The notes under the pieces: generated by a model
What the model was told of the DNA's origin: nothing
Database searches by the model: none
The model's input: only the letters and a program-made list of their open reading frames with translations
NCBI GenBank assembly: GCA_947474715.1
Contig: CANJJT010000048.1
Span: 1-31,470 of the forward strand
Direction: 5' to 3'
Origin: CAIYPG01 sp903864555
Lineage (GTDB): Bacteria > Pseudomonadota > Gammaproteobacteria > Burkholderiales > SG8-39
DNA: 31,470 nucleotides
Program-made: the position numbers and the translations under genes
Part shown: piece by piece, positions 16,692 through 25,123 of the stretch
How positions within the stretch are numbered: position 1 is the first letter of the stretch
How the letters are laid out: each line of letters begins with the position of its first letter

Positions 16692-17333
16692 TCATTTTCG
16701 CCGGAAGATCAGGTCCCACACCCGGTGTCCCAGCCGCAGCCCGCGCTGCTCGAACTTGGTGAGCGGGCGCGAGCCGGGGCGCTCGGCATAACCGGCCGCA
16801 GTGTTCTCCAGCAGTGCTTCTGCCACCAGCACTTCCAGCATCTGCTGCGCGTACTCCTCCCAGTCGGTGGCCGAGTGGAAGTAGCCGCCGGGCCGGATGC
16901 GCGAGGCGATCAGTTGGCAGAACGGTGGCTGCAGCAGGCGGCGCTTGTGATGGCGCTTCTTCGGCCAGGGGTCGGGGAAGAACAGATGCACGCCATCCAG
17001 TGAGTCCGGCGAGAGCATGTGCTCTATCACCTCCACGGCATCGTGCTGGATGATGCGCAGGTTGGTGAGCCCCGCCTCCTCGATCTGCTTGAGCAGGCTG
17101 CCCACGCCCGGGCTGTGCACCTCGATGGCGAGGTAGTCGATGTCCGGGTGCGTGGCCGCGATGGCCGCGGTGGTCTCGCCCATGCCGAAGCCGATTTCGA
17201 GAATCTTCGGCCCCTTGCGGCCGAAGGCGGCTTCCAGATCCAGCGGTGCACCCGAGTAGGCAATGCCGAATTGTGGCAGCAGGGTATCGAGCGAGCGTTG
17301 CTGCGCATTGGAGACGCGCCCCTGGCGCAGCAC
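16692..17333 (-). CDS. trmB: tRNA (guanine-N7-)-methyltransferase
   Basis: This enzyme makes m7G46 in the tRNA variable loop using S-adenosylmethionine. The SAM motif is ILEIGFGMGETT. Further family blocks are LAIEVHSPGVGSLLKQ, LFFPDPWPKKRHHKRRL, GGYFHSATDWEEYAQQ and a C-terminal TKFEQRGLRLGHRVWDL. From the GTG at 17333 it is 213 residues. Homology to TrmB continues upstream in frame (IRSFVLRQGR matches E. coli IRSFVRRQGR), so the true start is earlier, perhaps the CTG at 17372 after AAAGG. No ATG is available there. It follows thiS-thiG as usual in betaproteobacteria. Confidence 0.92.
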   Translation of the reverse strand: MLRQGRVSNAQQRSLDTLLPQFGIAYSGAPLDLEAAFGRKGPKILEIGFGMGETTAAIAATHPDIDYLAIEVHSPGVGSLLKQIEEAGLTNLRIIQHDAVEVIEHMLSPDSLDGVHLFFPDPWPKKRHHKRRLLQPPFCQLIASRIRPGGYFHSATDWEEYAQQMLEVLVAEALLENTAAGYAERPGSRPLTKFEQRGLRLGHRVWDLIFRRK

Positions 17334-17422
17334 GAAGCTGCGGATGGACCGCTTGTGGAGTTCTTCGGACAGGATGGTGCCTTTCAGGCTGAATGCAGGA
17401 TGACGGCAGTACGCAGTTGCGT

Positions 17423-18235
17423 TTACTTCGTCGGGGACGTGGCGCTGCCACCGATCATGCCGCCCACGGGTGAGCTGGGTACGGCGCTGTAGAGCTTCTT
17501 CGGCATGCGCCCGGCGAGGAAGGCTTCGCGGCCGGCCTCGACAGCCTTCTTCATCGCGCCGGCCATCAGCACCGGATCGCGCGCCGCCGCCACGGCAGTG
17601 TTCATGAGCACGCCATGGCAGCCCAGCTCCATGGCAATCGCCGCATCCGAAGCGGTGCCCACCCCGGCATCGACGATCACTGGCACCTTGGCCGCCTCAA
17701 TGATGAGTTGCAGGTTCCAGGGATTGAGGATGCCCATGCCCGAGCCGATCAGCGATGCGAGCGGCATCACCGCGACGCAGCCGATGTCCTCCAGCTGCTT
17801 GGCGATGATGGGATCGTCGCTGGTATAGACCATGACCTTGAAGCCGTCCTTGACCAGTGTCCTGGCTGCAGCAATGGTTTCGATGACGTTGGGAAACAGC
17901 GTGTTCGGGTCGCCCAGCACTTCCAGCTTCACCAGGTCGTGGCCATCGAGCAACTCGCGCGCCAGGCGCAGCGTGCGCACGGCGTCGTCGGCGGTGTAGC
18001 AGCCGGCGGTGTTGGGCAGGTAGGTGTAGCGCGAAGGCGGCAGGGCATCCAGCAGTGAAGGCTGCTTCGGATCCTGGCCGATGTTGGTGCGGCGGATGGC
18101 CACGGTGACGATCTGCGCACCGCTGGCCTCGACCGCGCGGCGGGTTTCGTCGAAGTCCTTGTACTTGCCGGTGCCGATGAGCAGGCGCGACGAATACGAC
18201 TGGCCACCCATGATCAGATTGTCACTGGACATCAT
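17423..18235 (-). CDS. thiG: Thiazole synthase
   Basis: A 270-residue TIM-barrel enzyme that builds the thiazole phosphate of thiamine from deoxyxylulose 5-phosphate, dehydroglycine and ThiS-thiocarboxylate. The Schiff-base Lys is in LVKLEVLGD (about residue 103). Other signatures are SRLLIGTGKY, TVAIRR, NTAGCYTADDAVRTLRLARE, and PVIVDAGVGTASDAAIAMEL followed by VLMNTAVA. The ATG overlaps the thiS stop and uses the GGAGGTGG encoded by the thiS Gly tail. The trmB frame follows downstream. A flavin-dependent ThiO or ThiH partner is not in the window. Confidence 0.96.
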   Translation of the reverse strand: MMSSDNLIMGGQSYSSRLLIGTGKYKDFDETRRAVEASGAQIVTVAIRRTNIGQDPKQPSLLDALPPSRYTYLPNTAGCYTADDAVRTLRLARELLDGHDLVKLEVLGDPNTLFPNVIETIAAARTLVKDGFKVMVYTSDDPIIAKQLEDIGCVAVMPLASLIGSGMGILNPWNLQLIIEAAKVPVIVDAGVGTASDAAIAMELGCHGVLMNTAVAAARDPVLMAGAMKKAVEAGREAFLAGRMPKKLYSAVPSSPVGGMIGGSATSPTK

Positions 18236-18435
18236 CCACCTCCTACGGCGACCACGATTTCGAGCTTGTCGCCCGCTGCGAGCTGCGTTTCACCATGCTG
18301 GCTGCGCGGCACGATTTCACCATTGCGCTCCACGGCCACCCGCTTGCCGGTCAGCGCCAGATCCTCGATCAGGCGCGCCAGCGTCGCGCCGGGCGCGATG
18401 CTGCGGGCTTCACCATTGACCGAAATCTGGATCAT
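18232..18435 (-). CDS. thiS: Sulfur carrier protein ThiS
   Basis: A 67-residue ubiquitin-fold sulfur carrier. It begins MIQISVNGEARSIAPGATL, contains VAVERNGEIVPRS and ends in a Gly-Gly tail (VAVGGG), which is adenylated and then thiocarboxylated. The stop overlaps the thiG start. The region before the ATG at 18435 has no good Shine-Dalgarno. The adenylating enzyme is probably the MoeB/ThiF protein at 7423-8190. A crotonase gene lies 94 bases upstream on the same strand. Confidence 0.93.
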   Translation of the reverse strand: MIQISVNGEARSIAPGATLARLIEDLALTGKRVAVERNGEIVPRSQHGETQLAAGDKLEIVVAVGGG

Positions 18436-18529
18436 GAGGATGGGATGGGCGAGGGGGAAGGGGAAGAAGCGTTGCAGGCAGGAACGGTGCAAAGTTTATC
18501 ACGCACCCCCTGCCCATCCTGCTTTGCAT

Positions 18530-19414
18530 TCAGTCGATGCCGCCCTTGAATTCACGCTGCGGCCACCAGGGATGCGATTCGGGCATGTCCTGGCTGGGGC
18601 GCATGGTGAATTGCGGCGGGCGCTTCTCCAGGAAGGACTTGGCGCCTTCGCCGGCATCGGCCTGGGTGCGCAGCGCCGACAGCGCCTGGCACTCGATCTC
18701 GTGTGCATCGAAGGGGTCGTAGGCACCCATCATGCGCCACAGCAACTGGCGCGACACGGCCACCGACACCGGGGCGGTGCGCTCGCTGTATTCACGCGCG
18801 ATGGCCTGGGCGCGTGCCAGCAGCTGGTCGGGCTCGACCACCTCGCTCACCAGTTTGTGTTCCAGGGCCTCGGCCGCCGGGAACACCCGGCCGCTCAGCA
18901 CCCAATCCATGGCCTTGCCGATGCCGACGATGCGCGGCAGGAACCAGCTGGAGCAGGATTCCGGGACGATGCCACGCTGGGTGAACACATAACCGAAGCG
19001 TGCCTGGGTGGAGGCAATGCGCACGTCCATGGGCAGGATGAAGGTGGCGCCGATCCCGACTGCTGCGCCATTGACCGCCGCAATCATCGGCTTCTTGCTG
19101 TCGAGCAGGCGCAGCACCAGCTTGCCGCCGCCATCGCGACGGATGCCGTTCACGTAGACCGGCGCAAACTCTTCCGTGGCCTGCGCATTGCTGCCGCCCC
19201 AGCCGCTCTGGCTGAGGTCGGTGCCCGCGCTGAAGCCCCTCCCGGCACCGGTGACGATGACCACGCGGATGTTGTCGTCGGCATCCCAGCGGTCCGCGGC
19301 GTCGATCAACTCCGCATGCATGCGGCGCGTCTGCGCGTTGAGCCTTTCCGGTCGATTCAACGTGATGGTCAGGATGTGGCCCGAGACGTCATACAGGATG
19401 TGCTGGTAATCCAT
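18530..19414 (-). CDS. Enoyl-CoA hydratase/isomerase family protein (crotonase)
   Basis: A 294-residue crotonase-fold protein. The oxyanion-hole regions are GRGFSAGTDLSQ (about 58-69) and NGAAVGIGATFILPMDVRIA (about 115-134). RGIVPESCSSWFLPRIVG holds a Glu (about 152) at one of the two classical catalytic Glu positions, while the other position seems to be non-acidic (FGYVFTQ). It may therefore be a hydratase variant, isomerase or hydrolase; the acyl-CoA substrate is unknown. The start at 19414 follows AGGAGAGAGG. It is probably an independent catabolic gene, although thiS follows on the same strand. The C-terminus is slightly longer than minimal crotonases and ends in a Pro/Trp-rich segment. 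Confidence 0.86.
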   Translation of the reverse strand: MDYQHILYDVSGHILTITLNRPERLNAQTRRMHAELIDAADRWDADDNIRVVIVTGAGRGFSAGTDLSQSGWGGSNAQATEEFAPVYVNGIRRDGGGKLVLRLLDSKKPMIAAVNGAAVGIGATFILPMDVRIASTQARFGYVFTQRGIVPESCSSWFLPRIVGIGKAMDWVLSGRVFPAAEALEHKLVSEVVEPDQLLARAQAIAREYSERTAPVSVAVSRQLLWRMMGAYDPFDAHEIECQALSALRTQADAGEGAKSFLEKRPPQFTMRPSQDMPESHPWWPQREFKGGID

Positions 19415-19549
19415 GGTTTCCTCTCTCCTTGCTATGGTGCCGATGTGCCGGTGATTGGTGGTGCGTTGCAGACAATGCTACCAGCGGCGCTGCAGGTCCG
19501 CCCCCGGCCGCATTGACGAACGACAAACCCTGCGTCGAACGGATAGGCT

Positions 19550-19652
19550 AGGGAAGCACTGAACCAGTGGGCTACGCCCCCTTGTCTATCCTCCACTTCA
19601 GAGGAAACATTTGAACGACTATCTCGATTCGAGACTTGATCAGTGTTTCCCT
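19550..19652. mobile_element. MITE-like element, copy 2
   Basis: A 103-bp element with ends AGGGAAGCACTGAACCAGT and ACTTGATCAGTGTTTCCCT, which are imperfect inverted copies of each other. It matches the reverse complement of the element at 3846-3949, including TACGCCCC and TATCCTCCAC blocks. GGCTAG occurs on both sides (19546-19551 and 19654-19659) and could be a trace of a target duplication. The rest of the 19415-19928 gap shows nothing I can name. Confidence 0.75.
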
Positions 19653-19928
19653 GGGCTAGACCTTTCTGAAACCGGCCCCCTGACCAGAATGAGTGACCCC
19701 ATGGGAATGCTCGCCGCCTTGTCTGCAGAACGCCTCGCCCTGTATCCGGCCGGGCTGCGGCGTGTGGCTGTCTAGCCGGGGCAGAGGCAGGTGGCGACCC
19801 CGCCCGTGCCCCCTGCCATTCGGACCATCGCAGGCCGCTATCCGGCCCTTGTGTGATCCAGGTCACGAAAATGCGGGGGTAGACTGATCCAATGGGTCAT
19901 GTCGACACACCCACAAGGAGAGATAGTC

Positions 19929-20123
19929 ATGAAAGCAAACGTTGGCAGTATCGATCGCATCCTGCGCGGCGCGGCCGGCCTGGGCCTGATCGCCTGGGCG
20001 CTGATGGGCGGGCCGGCCTGGGCCTGGATAGGTGTGGTGCCGCTGGCGACGGCCGGCATGAGCTTCTGCCCGCTCTATCCGCTGCTGGGCATCAGCACCT
20101 GCCCGATGAAGAAGGATGCCTGA
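19929..20123 (+). CDS. Small DUF2892-type inner-membrane protein
   Basis: A 64-residue protein beginning MKANVGSIDRILRGAAGLGL, the usual start of DUF2892 (YgaP C-terminal-like) proteins. Two hydrophobic helices (about 14-31 and 33-50) are separated by a short Gly/Pro-Ala turn. The C-terminus has conserved cysteines in SFCPLYPLLG and STCPMKK. In related proteins this domain is found alone or fused to rhodanese; its function is uncertain. AAGGAGA eight bases before the ATG is a good ribosome site. It is a single gene, between the MITE region and the convergent Bug receptor. Confidence 0.82.
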   Translation: MKANVGSIDRILRGAAGLGLIAWALMGGPAWAWIGVVPLATAGMSFCPLYPLLGISTCPMKKDA

Positions 20124-20188
20124 AAGTTACTGTGAGTAACTGTGCGGGCCCTGGCCCGCACAGGTGACACTCCTGTCCCGTGGAGGGA

Positions 20189-21184
20189 TCAGTTGGTCAT
20201 GTCGGCCTTGATGTTGTTGTCGACGACCAGCTTTTTCCAGCGCGCGGCTTCCGTCACCAGCATCTTGCGGAACTCGTCGGAAGTGCTGCCCACCGGGAGG
20301 GTGCCCTGGGTTTCCCAGCTCTTCATCGCCCTGGGTGAATTCACCGCCTTCTTGAATTCCGCGCTCAGCTTGTCCAGGATGGGCTTGGGCGTTGCGCCCG
20401 GGGCCAGCATGCCCACCCAGCTGGGGTAGTCGAATCCGGGCACGCCGGATTCGGCCAGCGTAGGCACGTTGGGCAGCAGCGGCGTGCGCTCGCCGGTGTA
20501 GATGGCCAGCAGCTTGATCTTGCCCGATTTGATCATCGGCAGCGCGCCCACCAGGCCCTTGGCCGAGAGCTGGATACGCCCGGCCATCAGGTCCACGTCC
20601 GCTGCGGCAGCGCCCTTGTAATGCACGAAATTGAGCTTCATGCCACTGGCACTGGCCATCCATTCGCCGCTCAGGTGGATGGCGCCGCCCTGGCCGACGG
20701 TGCTGTAGGTCACCTGGCCGGGTTTCGCCTTGGCGTAGGCCACCAGCTCCTGAAAGGTCTTCACCGGCAGGTCGGGCGAGGTGGTCAGCAGGAAAATCCG
20801 CTTGGTGGTCTGGCCGATCGGGGCCAGATCCTTCATGAAATCGTAGGGCAGGTCGCTGCGCAGGGCCGGCAGGATGGTGGTGGTGGCCGAGGTCCAGCCG
20901 ATGGTGTGCCCGTCCGGTGCGGCCTTGGCGATGAAGCCATTGGCGATGATGCCGCTGGCACCCGACTTGTAATCGAGCACCACCGGGTTCTTCAGCTGCT
21001 CGGACAGGTTCTCCTGGTAGATACGGGCCTCGATGTCATTGGTCGAGCCCGGGGTGTAGGGGATGACCAGGGTGATGGGTTTGGACGGGAAGTTGGCGGC
21101 GGACTGGGCCTGGGCGGTTGCCACATCCAGGCTGAGGGCGACGGCAAGGGCGTACATCACGGGCGTGAGGCTGGGGCTTTGCAT
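20189..21184 (-). CDS. Bug/TctC-family periplasmic substrate-binding protein (2)
   Basis: A 331-residue exported receptor. Its signal peptide has a hydrophobic YALAVALSLDVATAQAQ region. Bug marks are FPSKPITLVIPYTPGS, VLDYKSGASGIIANGFIAKA, VTYSTVGQGGAIHLSGEW and a C-terminal SDEFRKMLVTEAARWKKLV. The start has GGGAGA upstream. It is the last gene of a minus-strand run MmgE/PrpD, Bug 3, TauE/SafE, Bug 2, separated from TauE by 127 bases that contain the short palindrome GACATCAGGATGTC. The ligand is unknown; the neighbourhood suggests a carboxylate processed by a MmgE/PrpD-type enzyme. Confidence 0.92.
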   Translation of the reverse strand: MQSPSLTPVMYALAVALSLDVATAQAQSAANFPSKPITLVIPYTPGSTNDIEARIYQENLSEQLKNPVVLDYKSGASGIIANGFIAKAAPDGHTIGWTSATTTILPALRSDLPYDFMKDLAPIGQTTKRIFLLTTSPDLPVKTFQELVAYAKAKPGQVTYSTVGQGGAIHLSGEWMASASGMKLNFVHYKGAAAADVDLMAGRIQLSAKGLVGALPMIKSGKIKLLAIYTGERTPLLPNVPTLAESGVPGFDYPSWVGMLAPGATPKPILDKLSAEFKKAVNSPRAMKSWETQGTLPVGSTSDEFRKMLVTEAARWKKLVVDNNIKADMTN

Positions 21185-21311
21185 GGGGTCTCCCTGAGTT
21201 TCGATATCGATCCTGTTCTGGGGTTTTACCTGAGTTCAGCCACATCGTCGATGCGCGCCGGGACGACATCAGGATGTCTGGCTGGAGACACACCGCAGCA
21301 GGAACCAGCTT

Positions 21312-22076
21312 TCAGAAGCCGGCCCGGAGCGCTCCGCCGACCATGCCCAGACCGGTGGCGACCAGCAGCAGGCAGACGATGATCTTGAGCAGGCGGGCCG
21401 GCAAGGCCGGCGGATGGCGCACGGTGAGAAAGGTGACCAGCACCGCAATGGGGATCGCCTCGAGGGCCAGCTGGAGGGAGAGCATGGAGAAATGCCCCAG
21501 GGGAACGACGATCAGCAAACGCAGCAAGGACGTGAAGCCGAATATCAGAAGGAGGGATTCCTGGATGCGCGCCTGCGCCAGCGGCTGTCGGTAAAGCAGA
21601 TAGACAAGCGGGGGACCCGAGGTGGAGAACAGGCCACCCATGATCCCCGCAATGCCGCCGAAGCCGGCAAAGGCGGCAGGTGATGAGAGCCTGGGCAATG
21701 GCCTGGCGACCGACCAGAGCAAGCCCGCGCAGACCACCACACTGATGCCCAGCAGCAGGCGCAGCACCTCATACGCCGCTCCCGCCAGCCACGTCATCAG
21801 GAAGGTCCCGAGGACAACCCCGACTGCGCTGGCCGCTATCGCCGGCCGGAGCACCGGCTCGATCCGCACCGGCCGGCGCAGATAGGCATAGGTCCAGGCG
21901 TTGATGCAGCTGAGCACCGTGGCCGCATTGATCGCGTCCGGGAGCGGCAGGATGCCTGTGGCACCGATCAGTCCCAGCAGGATCAGCGACTGGGCGAAGC
22001 CGGTGAGGGTCTGGGCGAAGACCGACAGCGCAACGAAAAGCAGAAAAGCGGCGTGGATTTCAAGTGGCGAATGCAT
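21312..22076 (-). CDS. TauE/SafE (TSUP) family permease
   Basis: A 254-residue integral membrane protein with about eight hydrophobic segments in two related halves. Each half begins with a Gly-rich helix pair: FAQTLTGFAQSLILLGLIG near the N-terminus and GGIAGIMGGLFSTSGPPLVY in the middle, the latter a clear TSUP signature. The family exports or imports sulfite, sulfoacetate and other organosulfur or carboxylate anions. It lies between two Bug receptor genes and downstream of MmgE/PrpD, so it may move the same organic anion or a by-product. No TctA/TctB genes are present. The ATG lies at 22076, 113 bases after the receptor stop. Confidence 0.88.
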   Translation of the reverse strand: MHSPLEIHAAFLLFVALSVFAQTLTGFAQSLILLGLIGATGILPLPDAINAATVLSCINAWTYAYLRRPVRIEPVLRPAIAASAVGVVLGTFLMTWLAGAAYEVLRLLLGISVVVCAGLLWSVARPLPRLSSPAAFAGFGGIAGIMGGLFSTSGPPLVYLLYRQPLAQARIQESLLLIFGFTSLLRLLIVVPLGHFSMLSLQLALEAIPIAVLVTFLTVRHPPALPARLLKIIVCLLLVATGLGMVGGALRAGF

Positions 22077-22189
22077 TACCGCAGCTTAGGCGCATCCTGT
22101 TCGCGATGTCCAGGGAGCTCGGCAGAGACAGTTCCAGCGAGGGCCAGGTCGTTGTCGTTGTGCCAGCAAATTGAAAAGGGTCAGCGTGA

Positions 22190-23179
22190 TTACTCCTCCG
22201 CCTTGATGCCCTTCTCCTCGATGAACTTCTTCCAGCGTACCGCTTCGGTGGCGATGCGCTTGCGGAAGTCCTCGGGTGTGCTCACCACCGGCACGATGCC
22301 CTGGGCATCCATCATCTTCACATTCTCGGGCGCGAACACGATCTTCTTCATCTCGGCCTGGAGGCTGTTGATGACTGCAGGCGGCGTGCCGGCGGGTGCC
22401 AATATCCCCAGCCAGGTGGGCTGCTCGACGTCGGCACCCTGCTCGAAGGTGGTCCGCAGGTCCGGCAACTGCTTGGAGCGTTCCGGGTTGGAAGCCGCAA
22501 TGGCCCGCAATTTGCCTGACTTGATGAGTGGCAGCGCGTTGAACAATGTGCCCGCGGCGAGGTGGGTGCGCCCCGCCATCATGTCCGTCTGGTTCTGCGC
22601 GGCGCCCTTGTAGTGGATGGGCGTGATGGGGATGTTGATGGCTGCGGACAGCGATGCGCACACGATGTGGGTGATGTTGCCCTGCCCCGAGGTGCCGCAA
22701 TTGAGCTTGCCCGGGTTCGCCTTGCCATAGGCGACCAGATCCGCGATGGAACGCACCTCGGGCAGCGCCACGGGACTCACGATGATGACGGTGGGTCGCT
22801 CGCTCACCATCGTGACCGGGGCGAAGCTCTTCTGCACGTTGTACGGCAGGTCCGGGTACAAATTCGGGTGGACCGTGAAGCCGCCGTTGTGCAGCAGCAG
22901 CGTGTGGCCGTCGGGTGCCGAACGCGCCACGAATCCGGTGCCTATGGAGGTGCCTGCACCGGCACGATAGTCGAACACAAAGGGTTTGCCGAAGGCGGCC
23001 TGCAGTTTGTCCAGGTGGACGCGCATTTCGCCGTCCATGGGGCCGCCAGGGGCCGAGGGAATCACCAGCGCGACGGGTTTGGTCGGCCAGGCCTGCGCAT
23101 GAACCGAAGCGGCGGCCAGCGTGGTGGCCGCCAACAGGCTTGCGCGGCCCAGAATGCGGATGAAGCGGGGGGGAAGCAT
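22190..23179 (-). CDS. Bug/TctC-family periplasmic substrate-binding protein (3)
   Basis: A 329-residue exported receptor. The signal peptide reads RASLLAATTLAAASVHAQ, followed by AWPTKPVALVIPSAPGGPMD. Further Bug marks are FVFDYRAGAGTSIGTGFVA, LNCGTSGQGNITHIVCASLS and a C-terminal PEDFRKRIATEAVRWKKFIEE. GGAGG five bases before the ATG at 23179 makes this start much better than the longer frame to 23233. It lies 53 bases downstream of the MmgE/PrpD gene, and the two are probably co-transcribed, as is common in Burkholderiales. The GGPMDGEMR replacement in the usual GGP-D-R loop is slightly atypical and may reflect its ligand. Confidence 0.92.
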   Translation of the reverse strand: MLPPRFIRILGRASLLAATTLAAASVHAQAWPTKPVALVIPSAPGGPMDGEMRVHLDKLQAAFGKPFVFDYRAGAGTSIGTGFVARSAPDGHTLLLHNGGFTVHPNLYPDLPYNVQKSFAPVTMVSERPTVIIVSPVALPEVRSIADLVAYGKANPGKLNCGTSGQGNITHIVCASLSAAINIPITPIHYKGAAQNQTDMMAGRTHLAAGTLFNALPLIKSGKLRAIAASNPERSKQLPDLRTTFEQGADVEQPTWLGILAPAGTPPAVINSLQAEMKKIVFAPENVKMMDAQGIVPVVSTPEDFRKRIATEAVRWKKFIEEKGIKAEE

Positions 23180-23232
23180 GAATCCTCCGGAGTGTCGCTC
23201 AGGTTGTGATTGTGTTGCTGGAATAAGCGCCA

Positions 23233-24648
23233 CTAAGCGCGCCGTGTGACCTCAAACAGGGCCTGCATGGCATCCAGGCCATCGGTGCCACGACAAGCCT
23301 CGACCAGCGCGTTCAGCCCCGCTGCGCCGCGCGGAAAGCCCGGCAGGCAGCGCTGCAACTGAACGGCCAGTTGATCGAAATTCCACTCCATGCGCTTGTA
23401 GGGATACTCCCCTTTGAACTTGCGTCCGTCCTTCATGGTGATGACGGCGCCCGGCGAGAACATGCCGCGATCCTTCTCCTGCACCAGATCGACGTGATTC
23501 TTCATGAACGCCAGCACCTTACTGTCTTCCCTCAGCTTGTCGCCGGTCGGCCCGAAGGTGACCCCGCCCACCGCGGGATAGCCGCCGTTGACCGCGGCAT
23601 GCGCGGCGTAGTAATGGGTGCTGCTTTCGCGCGGCTTGTTCCAGTCCGGCTCGCGTGGAAATTGCGGGCTGGGATACTCAGTTTCCAGCCAGTTCATGTG
23701 CACGGCGAGGTTCTCGATCTGGTCTGCGTCTATGCCATGCTGTTGCTTCATTTCCGAGACGAGGTCGATCACGGGTTGGTTGTAGCCCGAATTGGAATAC
23801 ATGCGAAACATCACGGTCAGCAGCTTCCACTCCCTGCCCAGGTCCTGCGTGATGTCGGCCGGGGAATACTGCTGCTTGCCGGTAAAGGAGTAACTCAGCT
23901 TGCCCTGGTTGTTGCCGGTGTAGGCCGTGTAAAAGCCGGCGTCACCCTCCAGACAGGTTTCGGCACCCTTGATGTGCCCTTCCCGGGCGATCAGCGCGGC
24001 AAACACGCCATTGCGCGCGGCCTGCGGTTCATGGATGCCATTGTCGCGAGTACCAACGCGCGATCCCTCATTGAGCCCGGAGGCCATGTTGGTCGCCAGC
24101 GCAATGGTGGCGGCCAGGCCATCTTCGTCCAGCCCCAGCAGCTTGCCTGAGGCCAGCGCCGCCCCCATGGTCGAGTAGATGGGACTGGGACGGAAGCCGC
24201 GCGCCGCCGTGCTCGGGATGAATTCATCGCAAAGGCGCAACTCGAATTCGTAGCCCACCGCCAACGCGACGATCAGCTCCTTGCCGCCTCGTCCCTCCAG
24301 TTCGGCGTTGGCCAAGGCAGCAGCAATGATCACCGGCCCCGGATGGGTCAGCATGCGATAGGAATCAAACAGACCCGAGAGATGGATGATTTCGCAATTG
24401 GCATAGGCCGCCCCCACACGGCTGACCTTGCCCGCATGCCAGAGCAGGCTGGCTCCGTCGGGCTTGCCCTCTTCCTTGAGCGTGAAGTGCATCGCTTCGA
24501 TGGCTTCCGGCTTTTCCGCCCCAAGCATGGCCCCCGCCAGCGCATGCAGCAGCAGCGCCTTGACCTTGTCAACAACCGGCGCAGGCAGATCTTCGTACTT
24601 CAGGTTGGCTGCCCATTGGGCAAATTGCCGACTGAGAGATTTGCTCAT
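23233..24648 (-). CDS. MmgE/PrpD family protein
   Basis: A 471-residue protein of the 2-methylcitrate dehydratase/cis-aconitate decarboxylase fold. Conserved parts are a helical N-terminus (VVDKVKALLLHALAGAMLGA), ELIVALAVGYEFELRLCDEF, STMGAALASGKLLGLDEDGL, and a lid domain ending with the MKDGRKFKGEYPY stretch. The family dehydrates, isomerises or decarboxylates small di- and tricarboxylates. Many members next to Bug receptors have unknown substrates. There is no methylcitrate synthase or lyase of the prp operon here, so calling it PrpD would be wrong. GGAGG lies about 12 bases before the ATG, with AGGTT closer. It is first of the PrpD-Bug-TauE-Bug cluster. Confidence 0.87.
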   Translation of the reverse strand: MSKSLSRQFAQWAANLKYEDLPAPVVDKVKALLLHALAGAMLGAEKPEAIEAMHFTLKEEGKPDGASLLWHAGKVSRVGAAYANCEIIHLSGLFDSYRMLTHPGPVIIAAALANAELEGRGGKELIVALAVGYEFELRLCDEFIPSTAARGFRPSPIYSTMGAALASGKLLGLDEDGLAATIALATNMASGLNEGSRVGTRDNGIHEPQAARNGVFAALIAREGHIKGAETCLEGDAGFYTAYTGNNQGKLSYSFTGKQQYSPADITQDLGREWKLLTVMFRMYSNSGYNQPVIDLVSEMKQQHGIDADQIENLAVHMNWLETEYPSPQFPREPDWNKPRESSTHYYAAHAAVNGGYPAVGGVTFGPTGDKLREDSKVLAFMKNHVDLVQEKDRGMFSPGAVITMKDGRKFKGEYPYKRMEWNFDQLAVQLQRCLPGFPRGAAGLNALVEACRGTDGLDAMQALFEVTRRA

Positions 24649-25123
24649 GAGTGAACCTGACCTCCTTTAGAGTTGAACCCATTCAAAATCAGTTTTGCTT
24701 GCCGGGCAGGTTCGGAAAATCCAGCTTTCCGGAAAGTTTTGCCAGCGTGATCAGGCGTGATGCCATCTTCAGGCGTTCCTGATATCGACATCGATCGATC
24801 CGCAACTCGAGGCCTGGCGTGCCTCATTCGAGGCTTTCTCAGGCAGCGATGGCACGGGCCCCTTCGCGGGAAGGTCGACTGTACATGAACCCGGTGAAGC
24901 ACGCCCATGGGTCGACCGTCAAGCGATAGGCCAAACCTGGCTGCAATGGTCCGCTCGCCCTGCCGTACGAATCGGCAGGATCCTGACTTTGCCTCGATGC
25001 GACGAAGGTCCCCTGCGGGCAGGGAAATGGCGGCGCCTGCTCAGATCATCACCCACCGGCATGTGGCATTGATAGAATTCGACGCGTTGCGAAGGCAGCT
25101 GATCAACTTTTTTCCGGGAACAT
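24649..25123. other. Intergenic region upstream of the MmgE/PrpD cluster and the SET gene
   Basis: About 475 bases between divergent genes, with no convincing coding frame. It contains the perfect palindrome CTTTCCGGAAAG at 24725-24736, and ATCGACATCGATCGAT near 24784-24799. These may be operators or chance. The promoters of both flanking genes must lie here, but I cannot place them with confidence. Confidence 0.4.

Noticed and set aside
18266..19516. Long plus-strand open frame of 416 codons
   Set aside because: It is antisense to thiS and the crotonase, which have clear family motifs; high GC creates such frames.
20621..21382. Plus-strand frame of 253 codons opposite Bug receptor 2
   Set aside because: His/Gly/Leu-rich antisense translation of a well-supported receptor gene.
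23233..24648. 2-methylcitrate dehydratase PrpD of the propionate pathway
   Set aside because: No prpB or prpC is nearby, and the Bug-linked context points to another substrate.
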